From: a virus
DNA: 58,324 nucleotides
Reading direction: 5' to 3' (one strand)
Virus record (IMG/VR): IMGVR_UViG_3300003886_000004
Location: 1 to 58,324 of that record
Within the stretch, counting starts at the first letter, position 1, and each line of letters begins with the position of its first letter. Position numbers and translations under genes: made by a program. Below, one piece after another: positions 16,763 through 25,130 of the stretch. Below the pieces are notes generated by a model. That model was not told the origin of the DNA, made no database searches, and saw only the letters and a program-made list of their open reading frames with translations.

Positions 16763-16898
16763 TAAGCAAGGTAGAGATTTGCACTCTACAGCTTTAAGCC
16801 CCGAAGGAAAGAATCCCCTACACTTCACAATCTTGTTGCCAAGATAATCGTGTAGTTAACCCGGAGAACTTTGCGTTTACCTATTCCGCCACTTGCTT
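16763..16898 (-). tRNA. tRNA-like gene (Leu-like 5' half) with about 45-nt extra hairpin
   Basis: The 5' part on the minus strand is convincing: 7-bp acceptor AAGCAAG/CTTGCTT, then TGGCGGAATAGGTAAACGC, a textbook Leu-type D arm. A T-arm-like hairpin (TAGAG-TGCAAAT-CTCTA) lies near the 3' end. Between them sits an extra long hairpin (CTACAC/GTGTAG) capped by a GCAA tetraloop stem (ATCTTG/CAAGAT). Total 136 nt. The extra element could be an intron-like insertion. No canonical anticodon arm can be assigned. Confidence 0.4.
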
Positions 16899-17019
16899 AC
16901 TATCAGTCATCTAACGTCTTCTGAAATGATGGAACTAGCACTGATATACCAGAGATACCATTTTTTATCTTCCGTCTACGTTAGTGCCCTTGTATAGCCG
17001 AAGGGTATGCTTACTTTAT

Positions 17020-17074
17020 GTAAAGACCAGGAAAGGAATTGAACCTTTACTCTCAGCCACCAGGACTGGTCTAC
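17020..17074 (-). ncRNA. Truncated tRNA-like hairpin (acceptor plus T arm only)
   Basis: On the minus strand GACCAG and CTGGTC form an acceptor-like stem around a perfect T arm (AAAGG-TTCAATT-CCTTT). The space between 5' acceptor and T arm is only about 16 nt, too short for D and anticodon arms. It may be a tRNA remnant or a tRNA-like processing signal upstream of the two longer tRNA-like genes. Confidence 0.3.
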
Positions 17075-17090
17075 AACACCAAGAAACGAA

Positions 17091-17549
17091 TCAACAATCA
17101 GCAGTTTGTAAAGCACCCACTACCTTACCTTCTACTGATTCTTCACCGTTCTGGTATAACCAACTAGACTGAACCTTTTTCTTTGATGTAGGTTTACTGT
17201 ATTGAGACTTCTTTGTGTGTGCAGGTTTTGTACTTCTAGGGTACAGCAGTACGTTGGTTGCAAACCCGCAAAGAGTGATCACGTTCAAATGACTTGTGAT
17301 TTGAATATCTAACAGATCTTCAGAGAAATCTTCCTCTTCCAAAGTTTTCTCCCAATCACGTTGGGTCAGAGCTACCCCTTCATAGAATATTTTGTATACT
17401 AGGTGACCACGTCCAACCAGCATTTCTAGGAGAAACAGAGGGGCTACTTTGTTGCTTCCTTTCACGTGTCTAGGCTTCTGAGAACCCAGGGTTTTATCCC
17501 TGCATTCAAAGTACAATTCGTTGTGTTTTCTAATGATTCTGTATAACAC
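17091..17549 (-). CDS. Hypothetical protein with basic C-terminal tail
   Basis: 152 residues from the GTG at 17549, preferred because GAGGAA lies seven bases upstream; a longer ATG-started frame lacks this. N-terminal mixed alpha/beta region, then a Lys/Ser/Thr-rich tail (HTKKSQYSKPTSKKK). Unknown family, just upstream of the tRNA-like region. Confidence 0.5.
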   Translation of the reverse strand: MLYRIIRKHNELYFECRDKTLGSQKPRHVKGSNKVAPLFLLEMLVGRGHLVYKIFYEGVALTQRDWEKTLEEEDFSEDLLDIQITSHLNVITLCGFATNVLLYPRSTKPAHTKKSQYSKPTSKKKVQSSWLYQNGEESVEGKVVGALQTADC

Positions 17550-17617
17550 AGTAATTTCCTCAGTAAAAACTAACCAAAACATTCAATATCTATCTCAAAG
17601 ACAATTCAAGATAAACA

Positions 17618-17866
17618 CTAATACCCGCAACGTTCATTATACACGGTACCCAGAGGATCAAAATTATCTACAAAATCGGATTCATAATCTTGTACCACAG
17701 TAAAGTAATCCCCAGTTGTTCTAAGTGTATCACTTGTCACCTCAGTTATCCATGTAGAGATAATTTTCAAACTTTTCAGGGAATCTAAAAACTCTCGTTC
17801 AGCCAACACTATTTTCAGATTAGTATCAGGAGTAACTAATTGAATCTGTAACCTAACTTTGTTCAT
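17618..17866 (-). CDS. Hypothetical protein
   Basis: 82 residues, start coupled by an ATGA overlap to the PAPS-reductase-like gene. Beta-rich beginning (VRLQIQLVTP), acidic C-terminal half. No family recognised. Confidence 0.5.
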   Translation of the reverse strand: MNKVRLQIQLVTPDTNLKIVLAEREFLDSLKSLKIISTWITEVTSDTLRTTGDYFTVVQDYESDFVDNFDPLGTVYNERCGY

Positions 17867-18678
17867 CCTCCAGGTCTCCCTAATTTCTTTTTGTTCAACA
17901 TAGGATCCCCAGATCTTTTAGCAGCATGAAGGAGTCTAAATTGATGACGAGCTAACTTAGCTTCAATCAGAGGAAAGAATAATTTTACCCGTTCATAATC
18001 CTGGGGGAAAAGTTCTTTCATTTTCAAGAGTGTGCCTACCAGAGGCAACCCTTCTAAACTTGTCTTGTCCAACAGGTAATCCAAACTCAATGAGATATCA
18101 AACCTAGATATGTATTCAGTTACTTGTGTGGGTTTCCAGTCCCAGATTGGGTAAAAGATTTGTTTGTCGTCTTCTTGACCGAGACAGCGATTCATTTGAG
18201 TAATACGATTGACATTGTCAAACATACAAATTCCCTTAGCCAACCACACAGTATCCTCAGCCATCCCCAATGCTTCACCATGTAGGTCAGCAACATTGTC
18301 AATCGTGTAGTCCCAAAAATCAAGAGCGTCCAGTAATTCAAGATCTTGAAAGGGTTGATAGATTCGATTAGCAAGATTGTATTGATTTTCCCCTTGCAGA
18401 TATCTGTGTATTGAGGTTTCAAACCATTGTTCATAATACGTCAACCCTTTATCAACATATTGAATACCTGGGATTGCAGAACAATGAAAAGGTCTTATTG
18501 TGTCAAACCCACAATCAAGAAGATATAGCCAACAGGCTAAAGAATCTTTACCTCCAGAAAAGGCTAGAAGAGTTACGCCACCTAAATACTCACAGAGAGA
18601 CTCGCAAGTTTTCTTAGACGCAACAGTACCAGAGAATAATCCATTCTCATCAGTTAGAGGTTTTGGAACGTGTTTCAT
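17863..18678 (-). CDS. PAPS-reductase / PP-loop ATPase family protein
   Basis: 271 residues with the PP-loop SGGKDS at 41-46 and the family's later WDWKPTQVTEYI. Phage members of this family are often linked to sulfur or nucleotide chemistry and, as DndC-like proteins, to DNA modification; no dnd partners are present here. The residues after the PP-loop (FHCSAIPGIQYVDKGLTYYE) match the phage PAPS-reductase-like pattern. Substrate unknown. It could activate a nucleotide, RNA or DNA base. Confidence 0.75.
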   Translation of the reverse strand: MKHVPKPLTDENGLFSGTVASKKTCESLCEYLGGVTLLAFSGGKDSLACWLYLLDCGFDTIRPFHCSAIPGIQYVDKGLTYYEQWFETSIHRYLQGENQYNLANRIYQPFQDLELLDALDFWDYTIDNVADLHGEALGMAEDTVWLAKGICMFDNVNRITQMNRCLGQEDDKQIFYPIWDWKPTQVTEYISRFDISLSLDYLLDKTSLEGLPLVGTLLKMKELFPQDYERVKLFFPLIEAKLARHQFRLLHAAKRSGDPMLNKKKLGRPGG

Positions 18679-18698
18679 TCATCAATTCCTGGTAGTGG

Positions 18699-18735
18699 AA
18701 AATAAAAGGGTATACAGCGGTTAAACTGTATACCC
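18699..18735 (-). terminator. Rho-independent terminator after the KA-rich micro-gene
   Basis: On the minus strand a 10-bp perfect stem (GGGTATACAG/CTGTATACCC, 8-nt loop) is followed by TTTTATTTT. It ends the transcription unit of the 39-residue lysine/alanine-rich protein just upstream. Confidence 0.8.
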
Positions 18736-18752
18736 CGTGTAAAAGAGTTAGA

Positions 18753-18872
18753 TCAACCAGAACCTTTTCCAGAAGATTTACCGCCTTTCTTCTTTGCTTT
18801 TCTTTTTGCTTTCTTAGCAGCTTTCTTTCTTGTTTTCTTCTTTGCTTTCTTAGCAGCTTTCTTCTTTGCCAC
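18753..18872 (-). CDS. Lysine/alanine-rich histone-H1-like micro-protein (39 aa)
   Basis: A GTG start with upstream GAGG opens a 39-residue frame made almost only of Lys, Ala, Arg and Gly (MAKKKAAKKAKKKTRKK, then AAKKAKRKAKKK and a GGKSSGKGSG tail). An overlapping longer frame exists but gives a less sensible protein. The composition is that of bacterial H1-like/AlgP-type DNA-binding tails. Own terminator downstream; next to primase-helicase genes. It may neutralise or condense DNA, bind RNA, or target host chromatin. Confidence 0.75.
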   Translation of the reverse strand: MAKKKAAKKAKKKTRKKAAKKAKRKAKKKGGKSSGKGSG

Positions 18873-18921
18873 AATAACACCTCATGTTAATCGAGAAACA
18901 AACACAGTAAATTGATTTCAG

Positions 18922-19368
18922 TTAAAGTTGAACATCTACATCGTTAATCACCTCCCTATCAACCATATCAGCCAACTTCTGACTAAATCCTAGTTTGTGA
19001 GATGGTAACTCACAAGGGGTAACAGACAATCCAACCTTTTCCGCAAATCCTTCTCCATCGTAATAGTCACCGTAAGCATTTGCAATACCTTCGAGTTGTT
19101 CAGTGAATTCTAGCTTCTGAGAATAGGTTTGAAATACAACCACCACATAGTGATCTACTTCAATTTTATCGTTTTGCCTGTCAGCATCTACTTTCCTCTT
19201 GGCTCGAAGTCTTTCCTTTTCTAATTCTACCATACGTAGATTCTCGGCTAAAGCAACATCAGACAAGGTTATCTCACTTGCTTCAGGGATCTTGGGAATA
19301 CTTGCCCCCGTATGTGTTTTACGTGTTTTTGACTTAGGGCTAGAAGTTGTACTTTTCTTATTTGTCAC
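18922..19368 (-). CDS. Conserved-looking phage protein, unknown
   Basis: 148 residues with GTG start (AAGGA upstream). A Lys/Ser/Thr-rich disordered N-terminus (about 1-30), a charged helix (VELEKERLRAKRKVDADRQN), then an alpha/beta domain with HYVVVVFQTYSQKLEFTEQL that resembles small phage proteins adjacent to replication genes. Lies directly downstream of the primase-helicase. Function unknown. Confidence 0.6.
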   Translation of the reverse strand: MTNKKSTTSSPKSKTRKTHTGASIPKIPEASEITLSDVALAENLRMVELEKERLRAKRKVDADRQNDKIEVDHYVVVVFQTYSQKLEFTEQLEGIANAYGDYYDGEGFAEKVGLSVTPCELPSHKLGFSQKLADMVDREVINDVDVQL

Positions 19369-19404
19369 AGTAATCGTTCCTTTCTGTAAGTTAACTAAAT
19401 GGTA

Positions 19405-21582
19405 TCAGGTTTCGTATTCTTCCACGGATTGATAGAGGTTGTGTAGAGAATCTGAAAGAGTGTAGTATTTAACCTGAATCCTCCCACGTAGTATAGTTTT
19501 TGATTGAACTGCTTTCATTCCAACCAAGAAAGATATCAACATTTCAACCTCATTTATTGAATGGTTAGATCGTTTGGCTAATTCTTTTTCAGACAATCCC
19601 ACCTCAACATCAGATCGGTACAGAGTTCTCACTAGATCCAACGTAATCCCTTTGGCCGTATCTGAAGCTACTTTACTTGTACGTTGCATCACCTCTTGGG
19701 TTAATTTTGATTGATTCAATACAAGAGCAACAGACAGAGCCAGTTTTGTTATTTGCCCAGTTAGTCTTGGATTCATCTCTCGATCACCCCCACCCTTATC
19801 CTTTGGTCCCATACTAGGTCTAGCTCTAAGGTATGAAACAAACGTAGCAAAATCAATCAGTTTAGATTCTAGTCTTTTTGTTTCTCTTGGACGACGTTGT
19901 AAGTTTTTTTGTAAGGTTGTATATAGTTGATCTGAGTTATCACGTAAGTATTCTAAATACCCAGCAGTAGTCCCCATAGCTAAGACCATTTCAGGACTGT
20001 AATTTGAATTCATGTCCCCGTCTTTAGGTTTTCTGTGTATGTTTCCAATCACTCCTGATGCTTTTGTTTTTCCTATTTTACGTTCAATAGTATCGTCGAT
20101 ATCTTCCATGATCACACAATCTAAAAATCTCTCACCTAGTTCTGAACTATCAATTTCCCTAATTGTTTTAGTTCCTGCAATTATCCAAGTCATACGTTTC
20201 CCAGTATAGTTGTGGGCTTTGCCTGTTCTATATTGAGTACGTGATACCGTATCGTAAATATCTCTTGCTTCAGAAAATATCTGAGAACAGTGAGGGGATT
20301 TCATTAGTGTGTCAGCGTCTTTAGTGATTAACGTTTTACCACCAGCTTGTGCTATCAATGATCTATCTTCATCGTTACTACCCGAACCACTATGGAATCC
20401 AGTAATCACTGATCTAGCTAAAACGTATTTTGAAGAGACAGACAGAGCTTCACATAATGTACTCTTTCCTGATGAAGGAGGGGATATGATTTTTATCCAC
20501 AATTGATCATCTACTGTTTGTGTGCTAACACAACAGGCAAGCATAACACACAACGCTTGTTCAAGTCCGTCAGTCCATTCTAAAGCAAACCCCCAAACTT
20601 CTATCAGATCTTTCCAATTATCGCAATGAACGATTGGGATATCCGTACCATTGCTACGAAGCCCCCTAACCCGGTCTAACGTCCATTCTTGGGGTACGGG
20701 CGTAATCCGTCCTAGAATACGTGAAATCGCCTTAGATCGATTGTGAGACGTCCTTAGAGAAGAACCGCTAGGTAAGTGTAGTCCCCCTAAATAATCCCGC
20801 AAATCCATCTTGTGTGGAAGAGTCTTGTCATAACCTTCTGGACCCCACATCAAATAGCTGATAGATTTAGGAGAATCACCGAGAGTAGCTGAAATTGTTT
20901 TTGTGTTTTCATATCCGGCTGAAGGTTTTGTTTTCTTAGTCCCTTTTACTCTTTTCGGATGATCATTGTCGAACAAGATGGCAATATCACGATTAGCAAA
21001 CAAGGTCAACCAATCGTCAAAAAATACACTACACCCAGGAAGAGAGATTATGGAACCTTCAACTACTTCATCTAAAGCTACACCGTCCCAAAATCCTTCA
21101 GTGATAAAAATGGTATCATTTTCGTTAATCATTTGCAAACCTTGCAAATAATGTCCGATCCCTGGAGTAGGGAATAATTTATCCCCCCACAAATATAGAG
21201 TTTTCAATTCACCTTGAACATTGTATCCAGGGATTAACCAATTTCCAGTGATCATTGATTTAGCAGGTGCCCATTTTTTTAACGTCAAATGAGATCTGTA
21301 ACCTCTTTGACGTGCAAGAGATTTATAATCACGATCAGTTGTTTCTTGTAAACTCTCACTGTAAAGGAGTTTTACAAATTGAGAAGCATTTCCTGTTTCG
21401 GTACAAACAAAACAACGGTACTTTCCAGTTGATATTTGAATAGAGAATTTTCTTTCTCGATTACAAAATGGACATTCTCCTGTTGCATCTTTTGATCTTT
21501 CACTGTAGGTTAAATCTATACCGTGAATCAAGTAAGGCCTTAAAAATTCAGGCTCGTTTACAGTTGTCTTAACTCTCATCAA
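19405..21582 (-). CDS. Primase-helicase (zinc finger, TOPRIM, SF3/D5-like ATPase)
   Basis: 725 residues. N-terminal zinc finger Cys37, Cys40, Cys57, Cys60; TOPRIM motif EGFWD (162-166) with later DNDH (205-208). The C-terminal ATPase has Walker A PPSSGKST (368-375) and the downstream motor stretch MTWIIAGTKTIREI with an arginine-containing SELGERFLD. This is the standard fused primase-helicase of phages that lack separate DnaB and DnaG. It would lay primers and unwind DNA for the family A polymerase. Confidence 0.88.
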   Translation of the reverse strand: MMRVKTTVNEPEFLRPYLIHGIDLTYSERSKDATGECPFCNRERKFSIQISTGKYRCFVCTETGNASQFVKLLYSESLQETTDRDYKSLARQRGYRSHLTLKKWAPAKSMITGNWLIPGYNVQGELKTLYLWGDKLFPTPGIGHYLQGLQMINENDTIFITEGFWDGVALDEVVEGSIISLPGCSVFFDDWLTLFANRDIAILFDNDHPKRVKGTKKTKPSAGYENTKTISATLGDSPKSISYLMWGPEGYDKTLPHKMDLRDYLGGLHLPSGSSLRTSHNRSKAISRILGRITPVPQEWTLDRVRGLRSNGTDIPIVHCDNWKDLIEVWGFALEWTDGLEQALCVMLACCVSTQTVDDQLWIKIISPPSSGKSTLCEALSVSSKYVLARSVITGFHSGSGSNDEDRSLIAQAGGKTLITKDADTLMKSPHCSQIFSEARDIYDTVSRTQYRTGKAHNYTGKRMTWIIAGTKTIREIDSSELGERFLDCVIMEDIDDTIERKIGKTKASGVIGNIHRKPKDGDMNSNYSPEMVLAMGTTAGYLEYLRDNSDQLYTTLQKNLQRRPRETKRLESKLIDFATFVSYLRARPSMGPKDKGGGDREMNPRLTGQITKLALSVALVLNQSKLTQEVMQRTSKVASDTAKGITLDLVRTLYRSDVEVGLSEKELAKRSNHSINEVEMLISFLVGMKAVQSKTILRGRIQVKYYTLSDSLHNLYQSVEEYET

Positions 21583-21643
21583 TAATCTAACAGTCTTTCA
21601 AGAATGTTGCTTTGTAAGGTTACACACTTCAACGTTGGTAATA

Positions 21644-22201
21644 TCAATCTTCATTCATTGCATCAGCTTCAGATTGTCGATCTCTATTTGATTCGTCTTC
21701 TTGTGTGAATTTGTGAGGGTATCTAATTTTCAACTTATCAATGTTGCACGTTAATACATCACTGACAGAAAAACCATTTAGATTACAAAGATCACCGAGA
21801 CTATGGTAGATTCTGATTAAAGAACCTACAATTTCCTTATCAGTAAATTCTTTATCGTGCCCATAATAATATCTTTTTTCAATGAGAGAAGAGAATAAAG
21901 AAATCTCTTTAATCAATCTAAAGCTCGGGTCTCCTGGTTGATACGTCCTAAGTATCGACCCTCGAAAATTCATTGCATTCATTGCTTCAGCAACATACCA
22001 AAACATATCACCTAATTCCTCTTTTTTATTTGTAACAGAAGTAGCACTTTGTAATTCAAATAAATCACCCTGCATCCCAATACAAGCATGTAACAACCTT
22101 ACCCCTCTGAATGGAAAATCAACATCTGTTATTCTCGATAATGAATCTACTTGGTTACATTCAGTACGTTGAACCAAAAATTGGTATTCTAAATGATTCA
22201 T
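21644..22201 (-). CDS. MazG-like nucleotide pyrophosphohydrolase
   Basis: 185 residues from the ATG at 22201; the longer frame upstream overlaps another gene. It has the MazG metal-binding pattern: GDLFELQSAT followed by KKEELGDMFWYVAEAM. Such enzymes hydrolyse non-wanted (d)NTPs to the monophosphate. In this gene neighbourhood a likely role is removing dTTP or dUTP so that 5-hmdUTP is incorporated (inference). Confidence 0.75.
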   Translation of the reverse strand: MNHLEYQFLVQRTECNQVDSLSRITDVDFPFRGVRLLHACIGMQGDLFELQSATSVTNKKEELGDMFWYVAEAMNAMNFRGSILRTYQPGDPSFRLIKEISLFSSLIEKRYYYGHDKEFTDKEIVGSLIRIYHSLGDLCNLNGFSVSDVLTCNIDKLKIRYPHKFTQEDESNRDRQSEADAMNED

Positions 22202-22202
22202 C

Positions 22203-22391
22203 TTAATTCTTTCTTTGTACAGGACATAGATCAGGGTTAGGTAGTAAAGCGATAACTGGAATGATCGAGTACAATTTTGGTCCTGCACTACTAACCATGA
22301 TTCTGGAAATCACTACATTTTGTCCGATTGAATACGAACTATTTTCTATTGCTTCTTCTGGTGTATCAGCTTCAACTAATTCATAAATCAT
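22203..22391 (-). CDS. Small hypothetical protein
   Basis: 62 residues beginning MIYELVEADTPEEAIE, a pattern common in small phage proteins that fold as compact alpha/beta units. Its stop is immediately before the MazG start. Unknown function. Confidence 0.55.
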   Translation of the reverse strand: MIYELVEADTPEEAIENSSYSIGQNVVISRIMVSSAGPKLYSIIPVIALLPNPDLCPVQRKN

Positions 22392-22445
22392 AACTACCTC
22401 TTTGGTAACATTGAAAATGGTAACGTGTAAAAATGGTATCTGTAT

Positions 22446-23009
22446 CTAGTACATTCTAACCTCCCAGAATACTGTATTGAAATTTGGTAAAGTTCCCCAG
22501 TAACTCGAATAGGTTGAAAATTCAATTACATGATCTGGATAACGATCTAACAATTCACGTAACCAATCTTGTGAATTCGGACACAGGTAGGTATCTAACA
22601 AACACCTTGCAAAGATACCATGAACATAGTTAGACTGTTTTGCTAAAGCATCCCGCATAGGTAGAGCAATCGAACTATACGTAACCAACAATCCTTTAGA
22701 AGACAAAGCAACCTCACCTTGAATGAGTGTATCTTTTGTCGGAGCCATTTCTGAAACATAAAAAGTCTCTAGTGATTCTTCTGAATATCTAAGCCTGATC
22801 GATTCAAATGTTTGATTGTAATGAGTATCCCCACCAATTATTTTGTTTCTCAGATGAAATAAAGATTTTGAAGGTGGGAATTCAAATTTGAAATCATCTA
22901 AAAATACAGAAACAGATTCCCAAGTAGGTCCAGCATTCCCAAATTCACCTAGATTGTACCTACGAACAAAATCCAATTTAGTGGTTACTGGCGGAAAAGA
23001 TTCATTCAT
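22446..23009 (-). CDS. Unknown protein coupled to dUMP-hydroxymethylase-like gene
   Basis: 187 residues overlapping the thymidylate-synthase-like gene by 8 bp. Conserved-looking blocks: RYNLGEFGNAGPTWES, FHLRNKIIGGDTHYNQ and, near the C-terminus, LLDRYPDHVIEFSTYSSYWG followed by NTVFWEVR. The coupling and the cluster suggest a role in hmdU nucleotide metabolism or DNA modification. No family name can be given from memory. Confidence 0.65.
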   Translation of the reverse strand: MNESFPPVTTKLDFVRRYNLGEFGNAGPTWESVSVFLDDFKFEFPPSKSLFHLRNKIIGGDTHYNQTFESIRLRYSEESLETFYVSEMAPTKDTLIQGEVALSSKGLLVTYSSIALPMRDALAKQSNYVHGIFARCLLDTYLCPNSQDWLRELLDRYPDHVIEFSTYSSYWGTLPNFNTVFWEVRMY

Positions 23010-24126
23010 CAGTATATCCTGTTTGTTTACGTTCGTGGGATAATCTTCTTTTTTCCATCCAGGTTACCCCTACATATTTCAGATCACACCAATCAGGTAA
23101 TTTATACAAGTGCTCAAAAGCTGTTGGGAATACTTTTCTTTTGTAAGCGAGATAAGCTAAACACATTGGAGCAGCTACCTCACGTAAAAATTTTGAATCC
23201 CAATTTTGGTGCATTCTCCAATGATCTGTATTTACAAACCTTGTACATTCATCAAGAAAACTTAGATAGCTTGAATTTACACAGATTGGGCGTAAATAAA
23301 TTCCTGTTTTATCAGAAATATAAAGATCTCTACTTGGATCTGAATATATTTTAGTCGGTGTTAAGTATTCTAACCCTTTATCTTTTTCTGTGTAGATATG
23401 TAGATTGTTAGTTATCTGGTGATAAACACCTAAATCAACTTTCAACATATCAGCTATAAATTCCTGGAGAAAAGAAAAATGGAATACATTGGCTCCCAGC
23501 ATCCCCCAGATTAGGTCATTGCTCCTATTGAATACAGTCATGTTCAATTTGTTGTCTAGGATTTCAAACACTGCACTTAGGTTACAAGGTATGTCTTTTC
23601 CTCCTCGGTATCCGGTTTCCAGATCATTAAACCCGTATTCGTTTCTTTCTTCTTGTTGTTCATCTGTTAACTTACCAAATTCTTCAATCGAATGACGGTT
23701 TGAACTATCCCACATTTGTAATACTGCTCTTCGATCATTTTTATTTTCACGTAAAACATCTACAATTCCTGAGATCTGGTCAAACCCTAAACCAGTCCTC
23801 CAACGATGGCCATAAGCCCCGTGAAAAGTTTTTCCATCGTCACTGTAATTCTGGATATTACTATTGTAGTAGCTTAATGCTCTTACATCGTTACTACCTG
23901 CCAACATCCAAAGAGACTCAAAGAGGTGAAAGAAAGGATTACAGTCTCGAATAGGATTAAACAGTACTCTCTCTCTAGGTTTTTCAAACGTAACGATCAC
24001 TGGACCATTAACACGTATAACAGAACCATTCCTAGAATCACTTTTTGTTGTTGGAATATCCCCGTCAGCAATCCTTTGGATTAGACCGTTGAAAGCTTGA
24101 TTGACATTTCTGTAGGTTAAGTGCAT
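23002..24126 (-). CDS. Thymidylate-synthase homologue, probable dUMP hydroxymethylase
   Basis: 374 residues with the thymidylate synthase fold landmarks: catalytic Cys181 in DIPCN, RSND at 201-204 binding nucleotide phosphate, Asn213 in WGMLGANVF at the position that selects dUMP over dCMP, and a late HIY motif. A divergent sequence and the adjacent 5-hmdU kinase argue for a dUMP hydroxymethylase, as in 5-hmdU phages (established for SPO1-like and ViI/M6-like phages), rather than an ordinary thymidylate synthase. Sequence alone cannot separate the two with certainty. Confidence 0.8.
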   Translation of the reverse strand: MHLTYRNVNQAFNGLIQRIADGDIPTTKSDSRNGSVIRVNGPVIVTFEKPRERVLFNPIRDCNPFFHLFESLWMLAGSNDVRALSYYNSNIQNYSDDGKTFHGAYGHRWRTGLGFDQISGIVDVLRENKNDRRAVLQMWDSSNRHSIEEFGKLTDEQQEERNEYGFNDLETGYRGGKDIPCNLSAVFEILDNKLNMTVFNRSNDLIWGMLGANVFHFSFLQEFIADMLKVDLGVYHQITNNLHIYTEKDKGLEYLTPTKIYSDPSRDLYISDKTGIYLRPICVNSSYLSFLDECTRFVNTDHWRMHQNWDSKFLREVAAPMCLAYLAYKRKVFPTAFEHLYKLPDWCDLKYVGVTWMEKRRLSHERKQTGYTDE

Positions 24127-24127
24127 C

Positions 24128-24715
24128 TTAATTTTCCTTGACGATTTCAGTTAATTCTTGTTTCAGTATTTCAAAAGATTTTGATGCTAATTCATATCTG
24201 TGATTTCCTTGGTGAGGGAGTAAAATACTTTTACCTGGTGATTGGGTTCCTAAAAACGCAGAAGTGTTAGAGATTGAATCATCGATCAACACCGTACCTG
24301 GCTTTGAAAACAAGTATTTATGTTCCGTGATTATCAATCGTCTAGTAAAGTCTGAATCAATGTTTCTTTTGTACCACTCTATTTTTCCTTGGAAACAATC
24401 AACAGTAGGAAAAGGTTTAGTCAGAATAAACCAGTCATGCCCTAACTCAGTTATTAAAGAAAGGATCTTATCACAATCAGGAAGAGGATTCAGATTACGC
24501 CAAAATCCATTTCCTAGATCATTGATAACAGATATCATTTCTTCTCTCGTATATCTATCATCTGTTCTCCCAAACAAACTATCTAAAGCCTCAACAATAC
24601 TCCAGGTTCCTAGGGATCTAAATGTTTCCAAAGTTTTTCGGTTGATACCATAAAGATCACAAACCCCCCCGGTAAAATCACAAATCACCTCGTCCATATC
24701 CACATAGATAATCAT
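24128..24715 (-). CDS. HAD-family 5'(3')-deoxyribonucleotidase
   Basis: 195 residues from ATG at 24715 (AAGGAG upstream). N-terminal HAD motif YVDMDEV with Asp6 and Asp8, later FILTKPF (motif II Thr), KTRK-like basic region, and the DDS motif near LIDDSISN. It matches NT5C-type deoxynucleotidases. Next to the hydroxymethylase it probably dephosphorylates dTMP and so keeps thymine out of phage DNA (inference). Confidence 0.8.
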   Translation of the reverse strand: MIIYVDMDEVICDFTGGVCDLYGINRKTLETFRSLGTWSIVEALDSLFGRTDDRYTREEMISVINDLGNGFWRNLNPLPDCDKILSLITELGHDWFILTKPFPTVDCFQGKIEWYKRNIDSDFTRRLIITEHKYLFSKPGTVLIDDSISNTSAFLGTQSPGKSILLPHQGNHRYELASKSFEILKQELTEIVKEN

Positions 24716-24790
24716 TACACTCTCTCCTTTTACGAACAATTTTAGGGTATCGGTTGGAAGTTGTATTTGTTAGAATACCTCACCTCTCAA

Positions 24791-24796
24791 ATTATA
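24791..24796 (-). promoter_or_regulatory. Candidate -10 element for the nucleotide-metabolism operon
   Basis: A perfect TATAAT lies on the minus strand in the only divergent gap of this region (24716-24812), upstream of the deoxynucleotidase gene. No good -35 is seen at 17 bp, so this is tentative. Confidence 0.35.
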
Positions 24797-24812
24797 CCCA
24801 CTGGAAAAACAA

Positions 24813-25130
24813 ATGAAATTGAGAAAACCGCAACATCGAATCCTACAGTTTATGGTTCGCCATTATCAGGTAACAAGAAAACAGATATCGACCAACGCAA
24901 AAGTTGATTATGCAATGTTGACAGAATATCTTGGGGGTCAGGATAAAGAGAAAAGATTGTCGGTTGCCAAAAAGATTGGATTTGAATCATTGATTGATCT
25001 TGATCTAATAGTTGCTGAAAGATTAGAAATTAAAAATCGTTATGTTGTCCATTACAGTTTGTCTAAGTCTGGGAAAGATCTAGCAACTTCCCTTTTCGAC
25101 AAGCAGACAACAAATGTTGAGCAGTCTTAG
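24813..25130 (+). CDS. Small HTH-like protein on the opposite strand
   Basis: 105 residues. The first part (KPQHRILQFMVRHYQVTRKQ, then DYAMLTEYLGG) looks like a winged-helix DNA-binding domain, and a C-terminal wing (YVVHYSLSKSGKDL) fits. It is the only plus-strand gene between 16 and 36 kb, divergent from the nucleotide operon and convergent, with 68 bp of overlap, to the transferase gene. It may be a local regulator of both operons. Confidence 0.6.
   Translation: MKLRKPQHRILQFMVRHYQVTRKQISTNAKVDYAMLTEYLGGQDKEKRLSVAKKIGFESLIDLDLIVAERLEIKNRYVVHYSLSKSGKDLATSLFDKQTTNVEQS

Noticed and set aside
16654-16898. CRISPR-like or group I intron interpretation of the repeated hairpins
   Set aside because: No regularly spaced repeats, and the insertions are far shorter than a group I intron.
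17863-18678. Dnd phosphorothioation system
   Set aside because: Only a PAPS-reductase-like PP-loop protein is present; dndA, dndB, dndD and dndE partners are missing.
18650-18880. A 76-residue Arg/Lys-rich frame overlapping the KA-rich micro-gene
   Set aside because: The frame shifted by one gives a cleaner Lys/Ala protein with a ribosome-binding site and a stop before a terminator; the longer frame runs through that terminator.
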